The notes: a model not told the origin generated them from the letters alone. Counted from the stretch's first letter, positions 1 to 5,356 are shown. The stretch: 5,404 nucleotides of DNA from an uncultured Porphyromonadaceae bacterium (GCA_947176285.1 CAMWQF010000215.1:1-5404), one strand, 5' to 3'. Numbers and translations are program-made.

Positions 1-492
1 CAAAATAGTGCTCCCGCCCCAGGCTCCGGAGGATCTTTCAGACCTAATGGAGGCAACAGTGCACCAGCACCGGGTTCGGGAGGAGCATTTACCCCTAATG
101 TACCTCAGGGTCCAGGTCCCGGCGCAGAATTCGGGCCGAATGTACCAATGTGGGGAACTAGCAATTCGATGATGAACGGAGGTCCTTGGGGACCCGGAGC
201 ATTCTCCGGACCATACAACAATGGCCCAGGTTATAATTACGGACAGTCCAAAGTCATAGCAGTCGGCTATGATGCACAGGGAGTTTGGGAAACAGTTCCG
301 ATGGTGGTAAGTTGGGAATGGAACGGCTTCTACTATGACGTTACAGTTGAAAACGCATGGAATCCATGGACACAGATGTGGGAAGGGGGTAACCTCGACA
401 TTCCAGCGTTCCAGACAACATATTCTCTCCGCGGGGTGCCATATTCATGGTATGCGAATCTCTCAACCGGCACTTATTACTTCAACCTTTAA
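1..492 (+). CDS. Partial Gly/Pro/Asn-rich repeat protein with aromatic C-terminal domain
   Basis: I do not recognise this protein. The frame is open from the first base, so the start lies left of the window; 163 residues and the TAA stop are visible. Residues 2 to about 49 are low-complexity Gly/Pro/Asn/Ala with two clear repeats beginning NSAPAPGSGG and a weaker third (GPGPGAEFGPN). A linker rich in Gly, Pro, Asn and Tyr follows to about residue 83. The last 80 or so residues look like a compact beta-rich domain with many Trp and Tyr and few charges (for example VSWEWNGFYYDVTV and YSWYANLSTGTYYFNL). An internal ATG at 148 is only a methionine within the longer frame, because the repeats continue upstream of it in frame. 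The composition suggests an exported or surface protein, but no signal peptide can be seen in the visible part, so location and function are inference only. A separate promoter serves the next gene, so this is probably the end of its own transcription unit. Confidence 0.8.
   Translation, partial: QNSAPAPGSGGSFRPNGGNSAPAPGSGGAFTPNVPQGPGPGAEFGPNVPMWGTSNSMMNGGPWGPGAFSGPYNNGPGYNYGQSKVIAVGYDAQGVWETVPMVVSWEWNGFYYDVTVENAWNPWTQMWEGGNLDIPAFQTTYSLRGVPYSWYANLSTGTYYFNL
4..138 (+). repeat. Coding peptide repeats, about 17 residues each
   Basis: Unit 1 (4-54) encodes NSAPAPGSGGSFRPNGG. Unit 2 (55-108) encodes NSAPAPGSGGAFTPNVPQ. A shorter degenerate third unit (109-147) encodes GPGPGAEFGPNVP. Over the first 15 codons, units 1 and 2 share 13 amino acids, yet 8 of those 13 codons differ synonymously. 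The copies are therefore not a recent duplication. More units may lie to the left of the window. Confidence 0.75.
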
Positions 493-550
493 TTGAGAAT
501 TGAGAATTGAGAATTTCTAATTTTGAATTGAGAATTGAGAATTTTGAATT
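491..550. repeat. Degenerate AATTGAG heptamer tandem array
   Basis: Units start every 7 bases at 491, 498, 505, 512, 519, 526, 533, 540 and 547. Five are exact AATTGAG (491, 498, 505, 526, 533). Two are AATTTTG (519, 540), one is AATTTCT (512), and the last is a partial AATT. The array overlaps the TAA stop of the preceding gene by two bases. Simple heptamer arrays of this kind are, as I recall, frequent between Bacteroidales genes; no function is visible. Confidence 0.85.
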
Positions 551-570
551 ATTTTTAAAAATACTTGTAG

Positions 571-595
571 GGACGCACAGTTAGTGGGTCCTTTT
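571..595 (+). terminator. Possible intrinsic terminator (imperfect hairpin plus short T run)
   Basis: GGACGCAC (571-578) can pair with GTGGGTCC (584-591) around a 5-base loop, with one central G-G mismatch. TTTT follows at 592-595. It lies 79 bases past the stop of the first gene and just before the trpS promoter, where a terminator is expected. The flanking TGTAGGGACGCAC resembles a palindromic intergenic repeat that I recall from Bacteroidales, so this may instead be a decayed copy of that repeat. The T run is short. Confidence 0.45.
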
Positions 596-617
596 CTATC
601 ATTGAAAACACTATTTG

Positions 618-649
618 TTTGCAAATCTCCATAATTATCACTAACTTTG
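618..649 (+). promoter_or_regulatory. Bacteroidetes-type sigma-70 promoter for trpS
   Basis: A -33 box TTTG (618-621) and a -7 box TAACTTTG (642-649) match the TTTG / TAnnTTTG consensus exactly, with a 20-base gap. A second TTTG at 614-617 gives a longer, less likely gap. Transcription would start near 655, leaving a leader of about 20 bases before the ATG at 675. That is too short for a T-box or riboswitch. The same promoter probably drives the metal transporter genes behind trpS. Confidence 0.75.
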
Positions 650-674
650 CATAAAAATCACAAAATCATAAAAT

Positions 675-1787
675 ATGGATTCAGAAAAGACAGGCCCGGT
701 GGCCGATCAGAATAGCAACCTCCGTCCGGATGGCAGCAAAAAGGTAGTTTTGAGTGGGATTCGCTCCACCGGCAACCTTCATCTCGGCAATTATTACGGC
801 GCGCTTCAGAAATTCGTCAAAATGCAAGACGATTATGATAGCCGTTATTTCATTGCAGACCTTCATGCCTTAACTACAAACCCGGATCCTAAAGCACTCC
901 ACGAAAGCGTAAAACAGATCCTTGCAGAGTATCTTGCTGCCGGTCTTGACCCGGATAAAAATATACTATACGTGCAAAGTGATATTCCGGAAATCTCAGA
1001 AATGTATCTTCTTATGAATATGCACGTTGGCATAGGGGAACTTATGCGCACCGCGTCATTTAAGGATAAGGCACGCAAAGCACTTGGCATAACTTCAGAA
1101 GGGGATGAGATCGAGAAGGAAATCATCGGCAACCAGAATAACAATGCGCGTGTGAACGCCGGACTTCTCACCTATCCCACACTTATGGCTGTAGATATCC
1201 TTATCCACCATGCCGACTACGTGCCAGTAGGCAAGGATCAGGAGCAACACCTTGAACTAACACGCCGTTTTGGCAGACGTTTCAACTCATTCTACGGAGT
1301 TGACTATTTCAAGGAGCCGGTAAACTTCAATTTCGGAGGCGAAGCCATCAAAGTGCCGGGTCTTGACGGCAGCGGAAAGATGGGCAAGAGCGAAGGCAAT
1401 TGCATATATCTAATTGATGACGAAAAGACTCTCCGCAAGAAAGTGATGCGCGCAGTGACAGATGCAGGACCGACAGAGCCCAATTCACCGGTTTCTCAAC
1501 CTGTAGAAAATCTGTTTACTCTCATGGATCTTGTTAGCGGCAAAGACACCACCGACCATTTCCGTCAGGCTTATGCAGACTGCAGCATCCGCTATGGCGA
1601 CCTCAAAAAGCAACTTGCAGAGGATATGCTTAAAGTCACTCTTCCAATTCGTCAGCGTATTCTAGACATACGCGACAATGACGAATACCTATCGAAGATT
1701 GTGAAGCAAGGAGCAGAGAGAACTCGCGAATATGCAGCAAAGACTCTGAAAGATGTTCGCGAAATAATGGGTATCCGAAAGATATGA
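675..1787 (+). CDS. trpS: Tryptophanyl-tRNA synthetase (EC 6.1.1.2)
   Basis: This cytoplasmic class I synthetase charges tRNA-Trp with tryptophan using ATP. The HIGH-equivalent signature is HLGN at residues 36-39, inside STGNLHLGNYYGA. The family blocks AGLLTYPTLMAVDIL (162-176) and VPVGKDQEQHLEL (183-195) are intact. The KMSKS loop reads KMGKS at 235-239. At 370 residues it is longer than the roughly 330 of E. coli TrpRS. The extra length is about 22 polar residues before the first beta strand (VVLSGIR) and an insert of about 16-20 residues near 137-156, rich in Glu, Ile and Asn, ahead of the AGLLTYP block. The ATG at 675 fits the short leader from the promoter; a GTG at codon 9 is a weaker alternative start. 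There is no Shine-Dalgarno sequence, and the leader is almost all A and T. The stop codon overlaps the next start as ATGA. The family assignment is certain. Confidence 0.97.
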   Translation: MDSEKTGPVADQNSNLRPDGSKKVVLSGIRSTGNLHLGNYYGALQKFVKMQDDYDSRYFIADLHALTTNPDPKALHESVKQILAEYLAAGLDPDKNILYVQSDIPEISEMYLLMNMHVGIGELMRTASFKDKARKALGITSEGDEIEKEIIGNQNNNARVNAGLLTYPTLMAVDILIHHADYVPVGKDQEQHLELTRRFGRRFNSFYGVDYFKEPVNFNFGGEAIKVPGLDGSGKMGKSEGNCIYLIDDEKTLRKKVMRAVTDAGPTEPNSPVSQPVENLFTLMDLVSGKDTTDHFRQAYADCSIRYGDLKKQLAEDMLKVTLPIRQRILDIRDNDEYLSKIVKQGAERTREYAAKTLKDVREIMGIRKI

Positions 1788-2647
1788 GAATATTCTCAAT
1801 ACTCAGCATTTTGCTAATATTATTAAGCGGTTGCGGAAGCGGTCATCAAGATGACCGCGCTGCAATCGCTGTCAGTTTTGAGCCACAGGCATGGATGCTA
1901 AAGCAAATCGTTGGGGATGACTTTGATATCGTCACCCTTCTTCCAGCCGGAAGCGATCCGGAAACGTACCAGCCATCTATCGGCACAATGAAAGGTCTTG
2001 GAAACGCAGAGGCTTTTTTCACCCTTGGAACCGGGGGATTCGAAGAATCTCTGACCGAGAATATTGCCTCGAATTTTCCCGAACTGAAGGTGGTAGACTG
2101 CACAGAAGGGATAGAGAAAATCATCGGCAATCATGGACATCATAATCAGGACAAGCACGACCATGAGAGTGAAGAATTCGATCCGCATATGATGTCGTCA
2201 ATCAAAAACAGTATCCTGATTGCCGATAATATGACCAGATATATGATGACGATTCATCCTGAAAAATCTGAACAGTACCAAAAATCTTGTGAAGAACTGA
2301 AAACAAAGATGCGTACTATTGATGATTCTATCAGAAATATGAATATATCCGGAAAGAGTTTTGGCATAAGGCATCCATCTCTATCATATTTTGCAAGAGA
2401 CTACGGACTTTCTCAGATTGCGCTTCAGGCATCAGGAAAGGAAGTTTCTCCTCTTCATATTCGTAGACAGATGGAGCAGATGAAAAATTCAGATACGGGT
2501 GTATTCATAATAGAGAAGGAGCATGCCTCACCCGGAGACGAAGAGACTGCCAAACAACTTGAACTGCAAACAATCGAAGTGTCGCTCAACTCAGCCAATT
2601 GGCTTAACGACCTAATTAACGTAGCAAATGAAATTAATAGGGATTGA
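1784..2647 (+). CDS. znuA: Zinc/manganese ABC transporter substrate-binding lipoprotein (ZnuA/TroA family)
   Basis: This is a periplasmic metal-capturing component of a cluster A-I ABC importer. The N-terminus is a lipoprotein signal: a basic start, hydrophobic residues 3-14 and lipobox LSGC with Cys17 as the lipidated residue. Family landmarks follow in order: LLPAGSDPETYQP (52-64), a short His-rich loop (117-127, five His), DPHMMSS (133-139) and IRHPSLSYFARDYGL (195-209). The last two supply the usual second and third metal-ligand histidines (H135, H197). The first ligand, normally His in DPHxYEP, is Glu60 here. At 287 residues the length is normal. The start overlaps the trpS stop (ATGA) and the end overlaps the ATPase gene by 20 bp, so the three genes are probably co-translated. 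The His-rich loop favours zinc over manganese, but the sequence cannot settle the metal. I saw no convincing Zur or other metal-responsive operator ahead of the operon. Confidence 0.9.
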   Translation: MRIFSILSILLILLSGCGSGHQDDRAAIAVSFEPQAWMLKQIVGDDFDIVTLLPAGSDPETYQPSIGTMKGLGNAEAFFTLGTGGFEESLTENIASNFPELKVVDCTEGIEKIIGNHGHHNQDKHDHESEEFDPHMMSSIKNSILIADNMTRYMMTIHPEKSEQYQKSCEELKTKMRTIDDSIRNMNISGKSFGIRHPSLSYFARDYGLSQIALQASGKEVSPLHIRRQMEQMKNSDTGVFIIEKEHASPGDEETAKQLELQTIEVSLNSANWLNDLINVANEINRD

Positions 2648-3305
2648 CGACATAACTGTAAAATTTGACGGCAAAGCCATCCTTGACCATGTATCGCTAA
2701 GCGTAGACAAAGGGGATTTCATGGCAATTACCGGCCCTAATGGCGGAGGAAAGACAACTCTTCTTCGGGTGATGCTTCGCCTGCTGAAACCAAGCAGCGG
2801 AAAGGTGTGCTACTATCATGACGGAGTAGAGACTACACGCCTGAAAATTGGATATCTACCACAGAAGAGCAATATTGACACACGCTTTCCTATCACCGTA
2901 AAGGAAACAATAAAGTCAGGACAGATAAAAAAGATATTCAGTCGTCGGAGTCCACAGGATGATGAAGAATTCAAGAGGATAGTAGATCTTTGCGGAGTTG
3001 GCGACTATCTCGACAGAACCGTCGGAATGCTTTCAGGAGGACAACTTCAACGTACGCTTTTGGCACGTGCACTCGTATCGAATCCAGAAGTAATTGTGCT
3101 TGACGAACCACTCAGTTATGTCGACAAGACTTTTGAAAGACAAATCTATTCCATGATGGAGGATCTTGCGAAGGAGCATACTATAGTGCTTGTCAGCCAC
3201 GAAATGTCGGTCATCTCCGGCATGGCAAACCGGCACATCATCGTAGACCGAGGCATCCACGAATGCCACTCCCACCACCACTCCTTCACCGAATGCGATG
3301 ACTGA
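2628..3305 (+). CDS. znuC: Metal ABC transporter ATP-binding protein (ZnuC-like)
   Basis: This is the cytoplasmic ATPase that powers import of the metal captured by the upstream lipoprotein. All nucleotide-binding motifs are intact: Walker A GPNGGGKT (36-43), Q-loop Gln79 in GYLPQ, signature LSGGQLQR (135-142), Walker B VIVLDE (155-160) and H-loop His191 in LVSHE. The length of 225 residues is typical. The C-terminal tail is rich in His, Cys and acidic residues (HECHSHHH at 211-218, ending ECDD). This recalls the His-rich tail of enterobacterial ZnuC and supports zinc. The ATG at 2628 lies inside the lipoprotein gene in another frame, which implies translational coupling; it gives the expected N-terminus with VKFDG-AIL before Walker A. 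The partner permease (ZnuB type) is not next door, since the following genes are a toxin-antitoxin pair and a SpmA-SpmB fusion. The last 25 or so codons are notably C-rich. Confidence 0.92.
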   Translation: MKLIGIDDITVKFDGKAILDHVSLSVDKGDFMAITGPNGGGKTTLLRVMLRLLKPSSGKVCYYHDGVETTRLKIGYLPQKSNIDTRFPITVKETIKSGQIKKIFSRRSPQDDEEFKRIVDLCGVGDYLDRTVGMLSGGQLQRTLLARALVSNPEVIVLDEPLSYVDKTFERQIYSMMEDLAKEHTIVLVSHEMSVISGMANRHIIVDRGIHECHSHHHSFTECDD

Positions 3306-3307
3306 CA

Positions 3308-3337
3308 ATAAATTAATTATGTAACTGAATAAATTAA
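3308..3337. promoter_or_regulatory. Direct repeat ATAAATTAA, possible operator of the mntA-hepT pair
   Basis: ATAAATTAA occurs at 3308-3316 and again at 3329-3337, 21 bases apart start to start, which is two helical turns. Each copy is preceded by CTGA (with two extra bases in the first). Together they fill most of the 39-base gap ahead of mntA. That layout suits an autoregulatory site, but AT-rich DNA produces such repeats by chance. No TTTG / TAnnTTTG promoter is evident here. Confidence 0.3.
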
Positions 3338-3344
3338 GAAAAAT

Positions 3345-3641
3345 ATGTCTCCAAAGATTATTGATAGGCTAAAAGACTTTTTCTCAACTGAACCGATTGA
3401 GAAAGCTTGGGTTTTTGGATCCTACGCACGAGGAGAAGAAACTTCGGAAAGTGATATTGATATTCTTGTCAGATACTCAAAAGATACTTGCCTTGGACTT
3501 TTCGGAATAGCGGAACTCATAGATAAACTTGAGAAACTTTTAGAGAAAAAAGTTGACCTTGTAGAGGAAGACACTCTATATCCCAGAGTTGCAAAAATAG
3601 TAAATGCTGAAAAAATACAGATCTATGAGAGAAACGCTTAA
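3345..3641 (+). CDS. mntA: Minimal nucleotidyltransferase, probable MntA antitoxin (type VII)
   Basis: This is a 98-residue MNT-fold protein of the DNA polymerase beta superfamily. The GSX10DXD motif is exact: Gly25-Ser26, ten residues, then Asp37 and Asp39, within FGSYARGEETSESDIDILV. A third acidic residue, Asp71 in KKVDLV, fits the remaining metal ligand, so the enzyme should be active. In the characterised HepT/MntA systems, MntA transfers AMP onto a tyrosine of the HEPN toxin and so inactivates it; that role is inferred here from motifs and partnership. The small size rules out a larger nucleotidyltransferase such as a kanamycin or lincosamide enzyme. It lies 39 bases after znuC and overlaps the HEPN gene by 17 bases. 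Hand-counted G+C for 3361-3840 is about 37 percent, lower than sampled parts of znuC (roughly 45-50 percent), as expected of an acquired module. Confidence 0.9.
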   Translation: MSPKIIDRLKDFFSTEPIEKAWVFGSYARGEETSESDIDILVRYSKDTCLGLFGIAELIDKLEKLLEKKVDLVEEDTLYPRVAKIVNAEKIQIYERNA

Positions 3642-3975
3642 AGATCCACTTCGTCTCGAACATATGCTCGAAGCTATAGATAAGCTCATACAAGCGCAAA
3701 CTAGAGATGATTTTGAAAACCTCACTGAAAAGGACCTTGAATATTTCGGTATAGTAAAACTTCTTGAGATAATTGGAGAAGCTGCATATAAACTGACAGT
3801 AGAATTTAAAGACAATCATCCCGAAACGCCTTGGAAATACATAATAGCTATGCGCCATATACTGGTACATGGTTATTATCAGATAAAGCGTCAGGATGTC
3901 TTTAAGACCATTAAGGAAAATCTACCACAATTAAGAACCCAAATATCAAATTATCTGATTGAATATGAAGAGTGA
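3625..3975 (+). CDS. hepT: HEPN-domain protein, probable HepT toxin (type VII)
   Basis: This is a 116-residue, mostly helical HEPN protein (DUF86/HepT-like). The RX4HXY motif is exact: Arg77, His82 and Tyr84 within MRHILVHGYY, preceded by the typical PWKYIIA. In characterised HepT toxins the Arg and His form the RNase centre, and the Tyr is the residue AMPylated by MntA. All three are present, so the toxin looks intact. I chose the ATG at 3625, giving MRETLKDPLRLEHML, because HEPN family members usually begin shortly before this helix. An in-frame ATG at 3604 would add seven residues and enlarge the overlap with mntA from 17 to 38 bases. The overlap suggests that antitoxin and toxin are made together. 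A non-toxic role for the HEPN/MNT pair is possible but less likely with both active sites intact. Confidence 0.9.
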   Translation: MRETLKDPLRLEHMLEAIDKLIQAQTRDDFENLTEKDLEYFGIVKLLEIIGEAAYKLTVEFKDNHPETPWKYIIAMRHILVHGYYQIKRQDVFKTIKENLPQLRTQISNYLIEYEE

Positions 3976-4004
3976 ACTGTCAGTGTGCAGTAAGGTTTGA
4001 AAAC

Positions 4005-4017
4005 ATGAATTATTCAT
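4005..4017. promoter_or_regulatory. Short AT-rich palindrome upstream of spmAB
   Basis: ATGAAT-T-ATTCAT is a perfect 13-base palindrome ending 12 bases before the spmAB start, within the 54-base gap after hepT. It could be an operator or a chance palindrome. The same gap holds AAGGTTTG (3992-3999), one mismatch from a -7 box but without a TTTG at the right distance, so no promoter can be assigned with confidence. Confidence 0.2.
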
Positions 4018-4029
4018 TGGCATAAAAGA

Positions 4030-5259
4030 ATGATACTTAATTATATTTGGATAGGATTCCTGATTGTGGCTTTCCTGATGGCAGTAGGCACAACTCTGAC
4101 AACAGGCTATACTACCATCTGGAGCGACATCATGAATGCCTCGTTTACGCAGGCGGCGTTCGCCTTTGAGATCTCATTGGGATTGACAGGGGTGCTGTCT
4201 TTATGGATGGGGATAATGAAGATCGGAGAAAAAGGTGGAGTTACGACAGGGATGGCACGACTAGTCAGCCCTTTCTTCTCACGCCTCTTTCCCGGAATTC
4301 CTAAGGATCATCCGGCTATGGGTGCAATCTTTATGAATTTATCAGCCAATATGTTGGGTCTTGATAATGCCGCTACCCCAATGGGGCTCCGAGCAATGCA
4401 AGAAATGCAGACACTCAACAAGCAGAAGGATACCGCTACAGATGCCATGATTATGTTTTTAGTGCTTAACAGCAGCGGTTTATGCCTCATACCGGTGAGC
4501 ATCATGATGTATCGCGCACAAGGGGGCGCATCTAATCCTACTGATGTATTCATTCCTATCTTGCTTGCCACTGCAATCGCAACTCTCGTAGGGCTTATTG
4601 CTCTCTGCCTGAAGCAACGCATAAGAATGGATGCTGTGCTTTGGAGTTGGCTTGGAGGGATAGCCGCGATTGTAGGAGGCGTAGCCTGGTGGTTTTCGAC
4701 TCTACCAGCCAATAGAGTTGAGCACTACTCCACTTTCGCTGCAAATTTTCTCCTTTTCAGTGTCATAATACTCTTTATTTTAGCAGGAGTAAGAAAGAAA
4801 GTCAATGTCTACGATTGTTTCATAGAAGGAGCAAAAGAGGGATTCAAAACAGCCGTTGGCATCATCCCATATCTTGTGGCAATTTTGGTTGCAATAGGAA
4901 TGTTCAGGGCATCCGGAGCCCTTGATGCAGCGACAGGAGCAGTAGAATCAGCACTTGCATCATGCGGAGTAGATACTCAATGGGTAGGAGCATTGCCAAC
5001 AATGCTTATGAAACCGCTAAGTGGAAGCGGAAGTTGCGCCATGATGCTTGATGTGATGAAGACAGAAGGGGCAGACGCCTTTGTAAGCAGATTGGCAGCC
5101 GTAGTCAGGGGAAGCACCGACACCACTTTCTATATCCTTGCAGTCTACTTCGGCTCTGTAGGCGTAATGAAGACACGCTACGCAGCCGGCTACGCCCTCC
5201 TCGCTGACATCACCGGCGCTATAGCCGCCGTCTTCATCGCCTATCTCTTCTGGGGATAA
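4030..5259 (+). CDS. spmAB: SpmA-SpmB fusion membrane protein (two Gate domains)
   Basis: This 409-residue inner-membrane protein joins the equivalents of SpmA (about residues 1-200) and SpmB (about 235-409), each with a nucleoside-recognition/Gate domain. The SpmA half shows LDNAATPMGLRAM (111-123) and the SpmB half shows MKPLSGSG (327-334) and RGSTDTTFYILAVYFGSVG (360-378), all hallmark motifs. Hydrophobic segments lie near 5-25, 45-64, 139-160, 173-195, 203-222, 236-254, 274-293, 365-382 and 386-407. In Bacillus and relatives, SpmA and SpmB are separate proteins needed for spore core dehydration. Fused forms occur in non-sporulating bacteria, where the role is unsettled; transport of a small molecule is a guess from the Gate fold. 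The ATG at 4030 gives a direct start into the first membrane segment, with AAAAGA before it and no strong Shine-Dalgarno sequence. The gene follows hepT by 54 bases and could be read from upstream. The last 30 codons are much richer in G+C than the middle of the gene. Confidence 0.9.
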   Translation: MILNYIWIGFLIVAFLMAVGTTLTTGYTTIWSDIMNASFTQAAFAFEISLGLTGVLSLWMGIMKIGEKGGVTTGMARLVSPFFSRLFPGIPKDHPAMGAIFMNLSANMLGLDNAATPMGLRAMQEMQTLNKQKDTATDAMIMFLVLNSSGLCLIPVSIMMYRAQGGASNPTDVFIPILLATAIATLVGLIALCLKQRIRMDAVLWSWLGGIAAIVGGVAWWFSTLPANRVEHYSTFAANFLLFSVIILFILAGVRKKVNVYDCFIEGAKEGFKTAVGIIPYLVAILVAIGMFRASGALDAATGAVESALASCGVDTQWVGALPTMLMKPLSGSGSCAMMLDVMKTEGADAFVSRLAAVVRGSTDTTFYILAVYFGSVGVMKTRYAAGYALLADITGAIAAVFIAYLFWG

Positions 5260-5307
5260 CTTCCCATCGCTAAAGGAAACTTCAACATAATTGCTAAGCC
5301 TCAACAC

Positions 5308-5347
5308 GAGCGAAGCAGAGCTTCGGACGGAAACGGCTTCGCGACTC
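5308..5347. other. Nested hairpin region with alternative pairings
   Basis: CGAAGC (5311-5316) pairs perfectly with GCTTCG at 5320-5325 around an AGA loop, or with a second GCTTCG at 5336-5341. The second pairing can be extended by GAG (5308-5310) with CTC (5345-5347) across a 3-base bulge. It lies about 50 bases past the spmAB stop and has no T run directly after it. It may protect the 3' end of the mRNA or be a remnant of an intergenic repeat. Confidence 0.4.
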
Positions 5348-5356
5348 TTACTTTTG

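Noticed and set aside
148..492. A stand-alone 114-residue small protein starting at the ATG at 148
   Set aside because: The frame stays open to base 1 and carries in-frame peptide repeats upstream, so the ATG is internal to a larger gene.
650..674. T-box or tryptophan-responsive leader before trpS
   Set aside because: The promoter leaves only about 20 A-rich bases before the start codon, too short for either structure.
863..1171. Reverse-strand open frame inside trpS
   Set aside because: It lies wholly antisense to conserved TrpRS blocks and is explained by codon bias of the + strand gene.
3517..3870. Reverse-strand open frames across mntA-hepT, considered as an antisense antitoxin
   Set aside because: They mirror the well-supported MNT and HEPN frames; no promoter or family resemblance was seen.
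3976..3992. ACTG...CAGT hairpin after hepT as a terminator
   Set aside because: The stem is only 4 bp with no T run; the CAGTGTGCAGT text looks more like a simple-repeat remnant.
3306..4029. Transposon or insertion sequence carrying the mntA-hepT pair
   Set aside because: I found no transposase, terminal inverted repeats or matching target duplication at both ends; only lower G+C suggests acquisition.
4308..4712. Reverse-strand open frame of 134 codons inside spmAB
   Set aside because: It is a complement of the conserved membrane protein and has no recognisable domain or start context.
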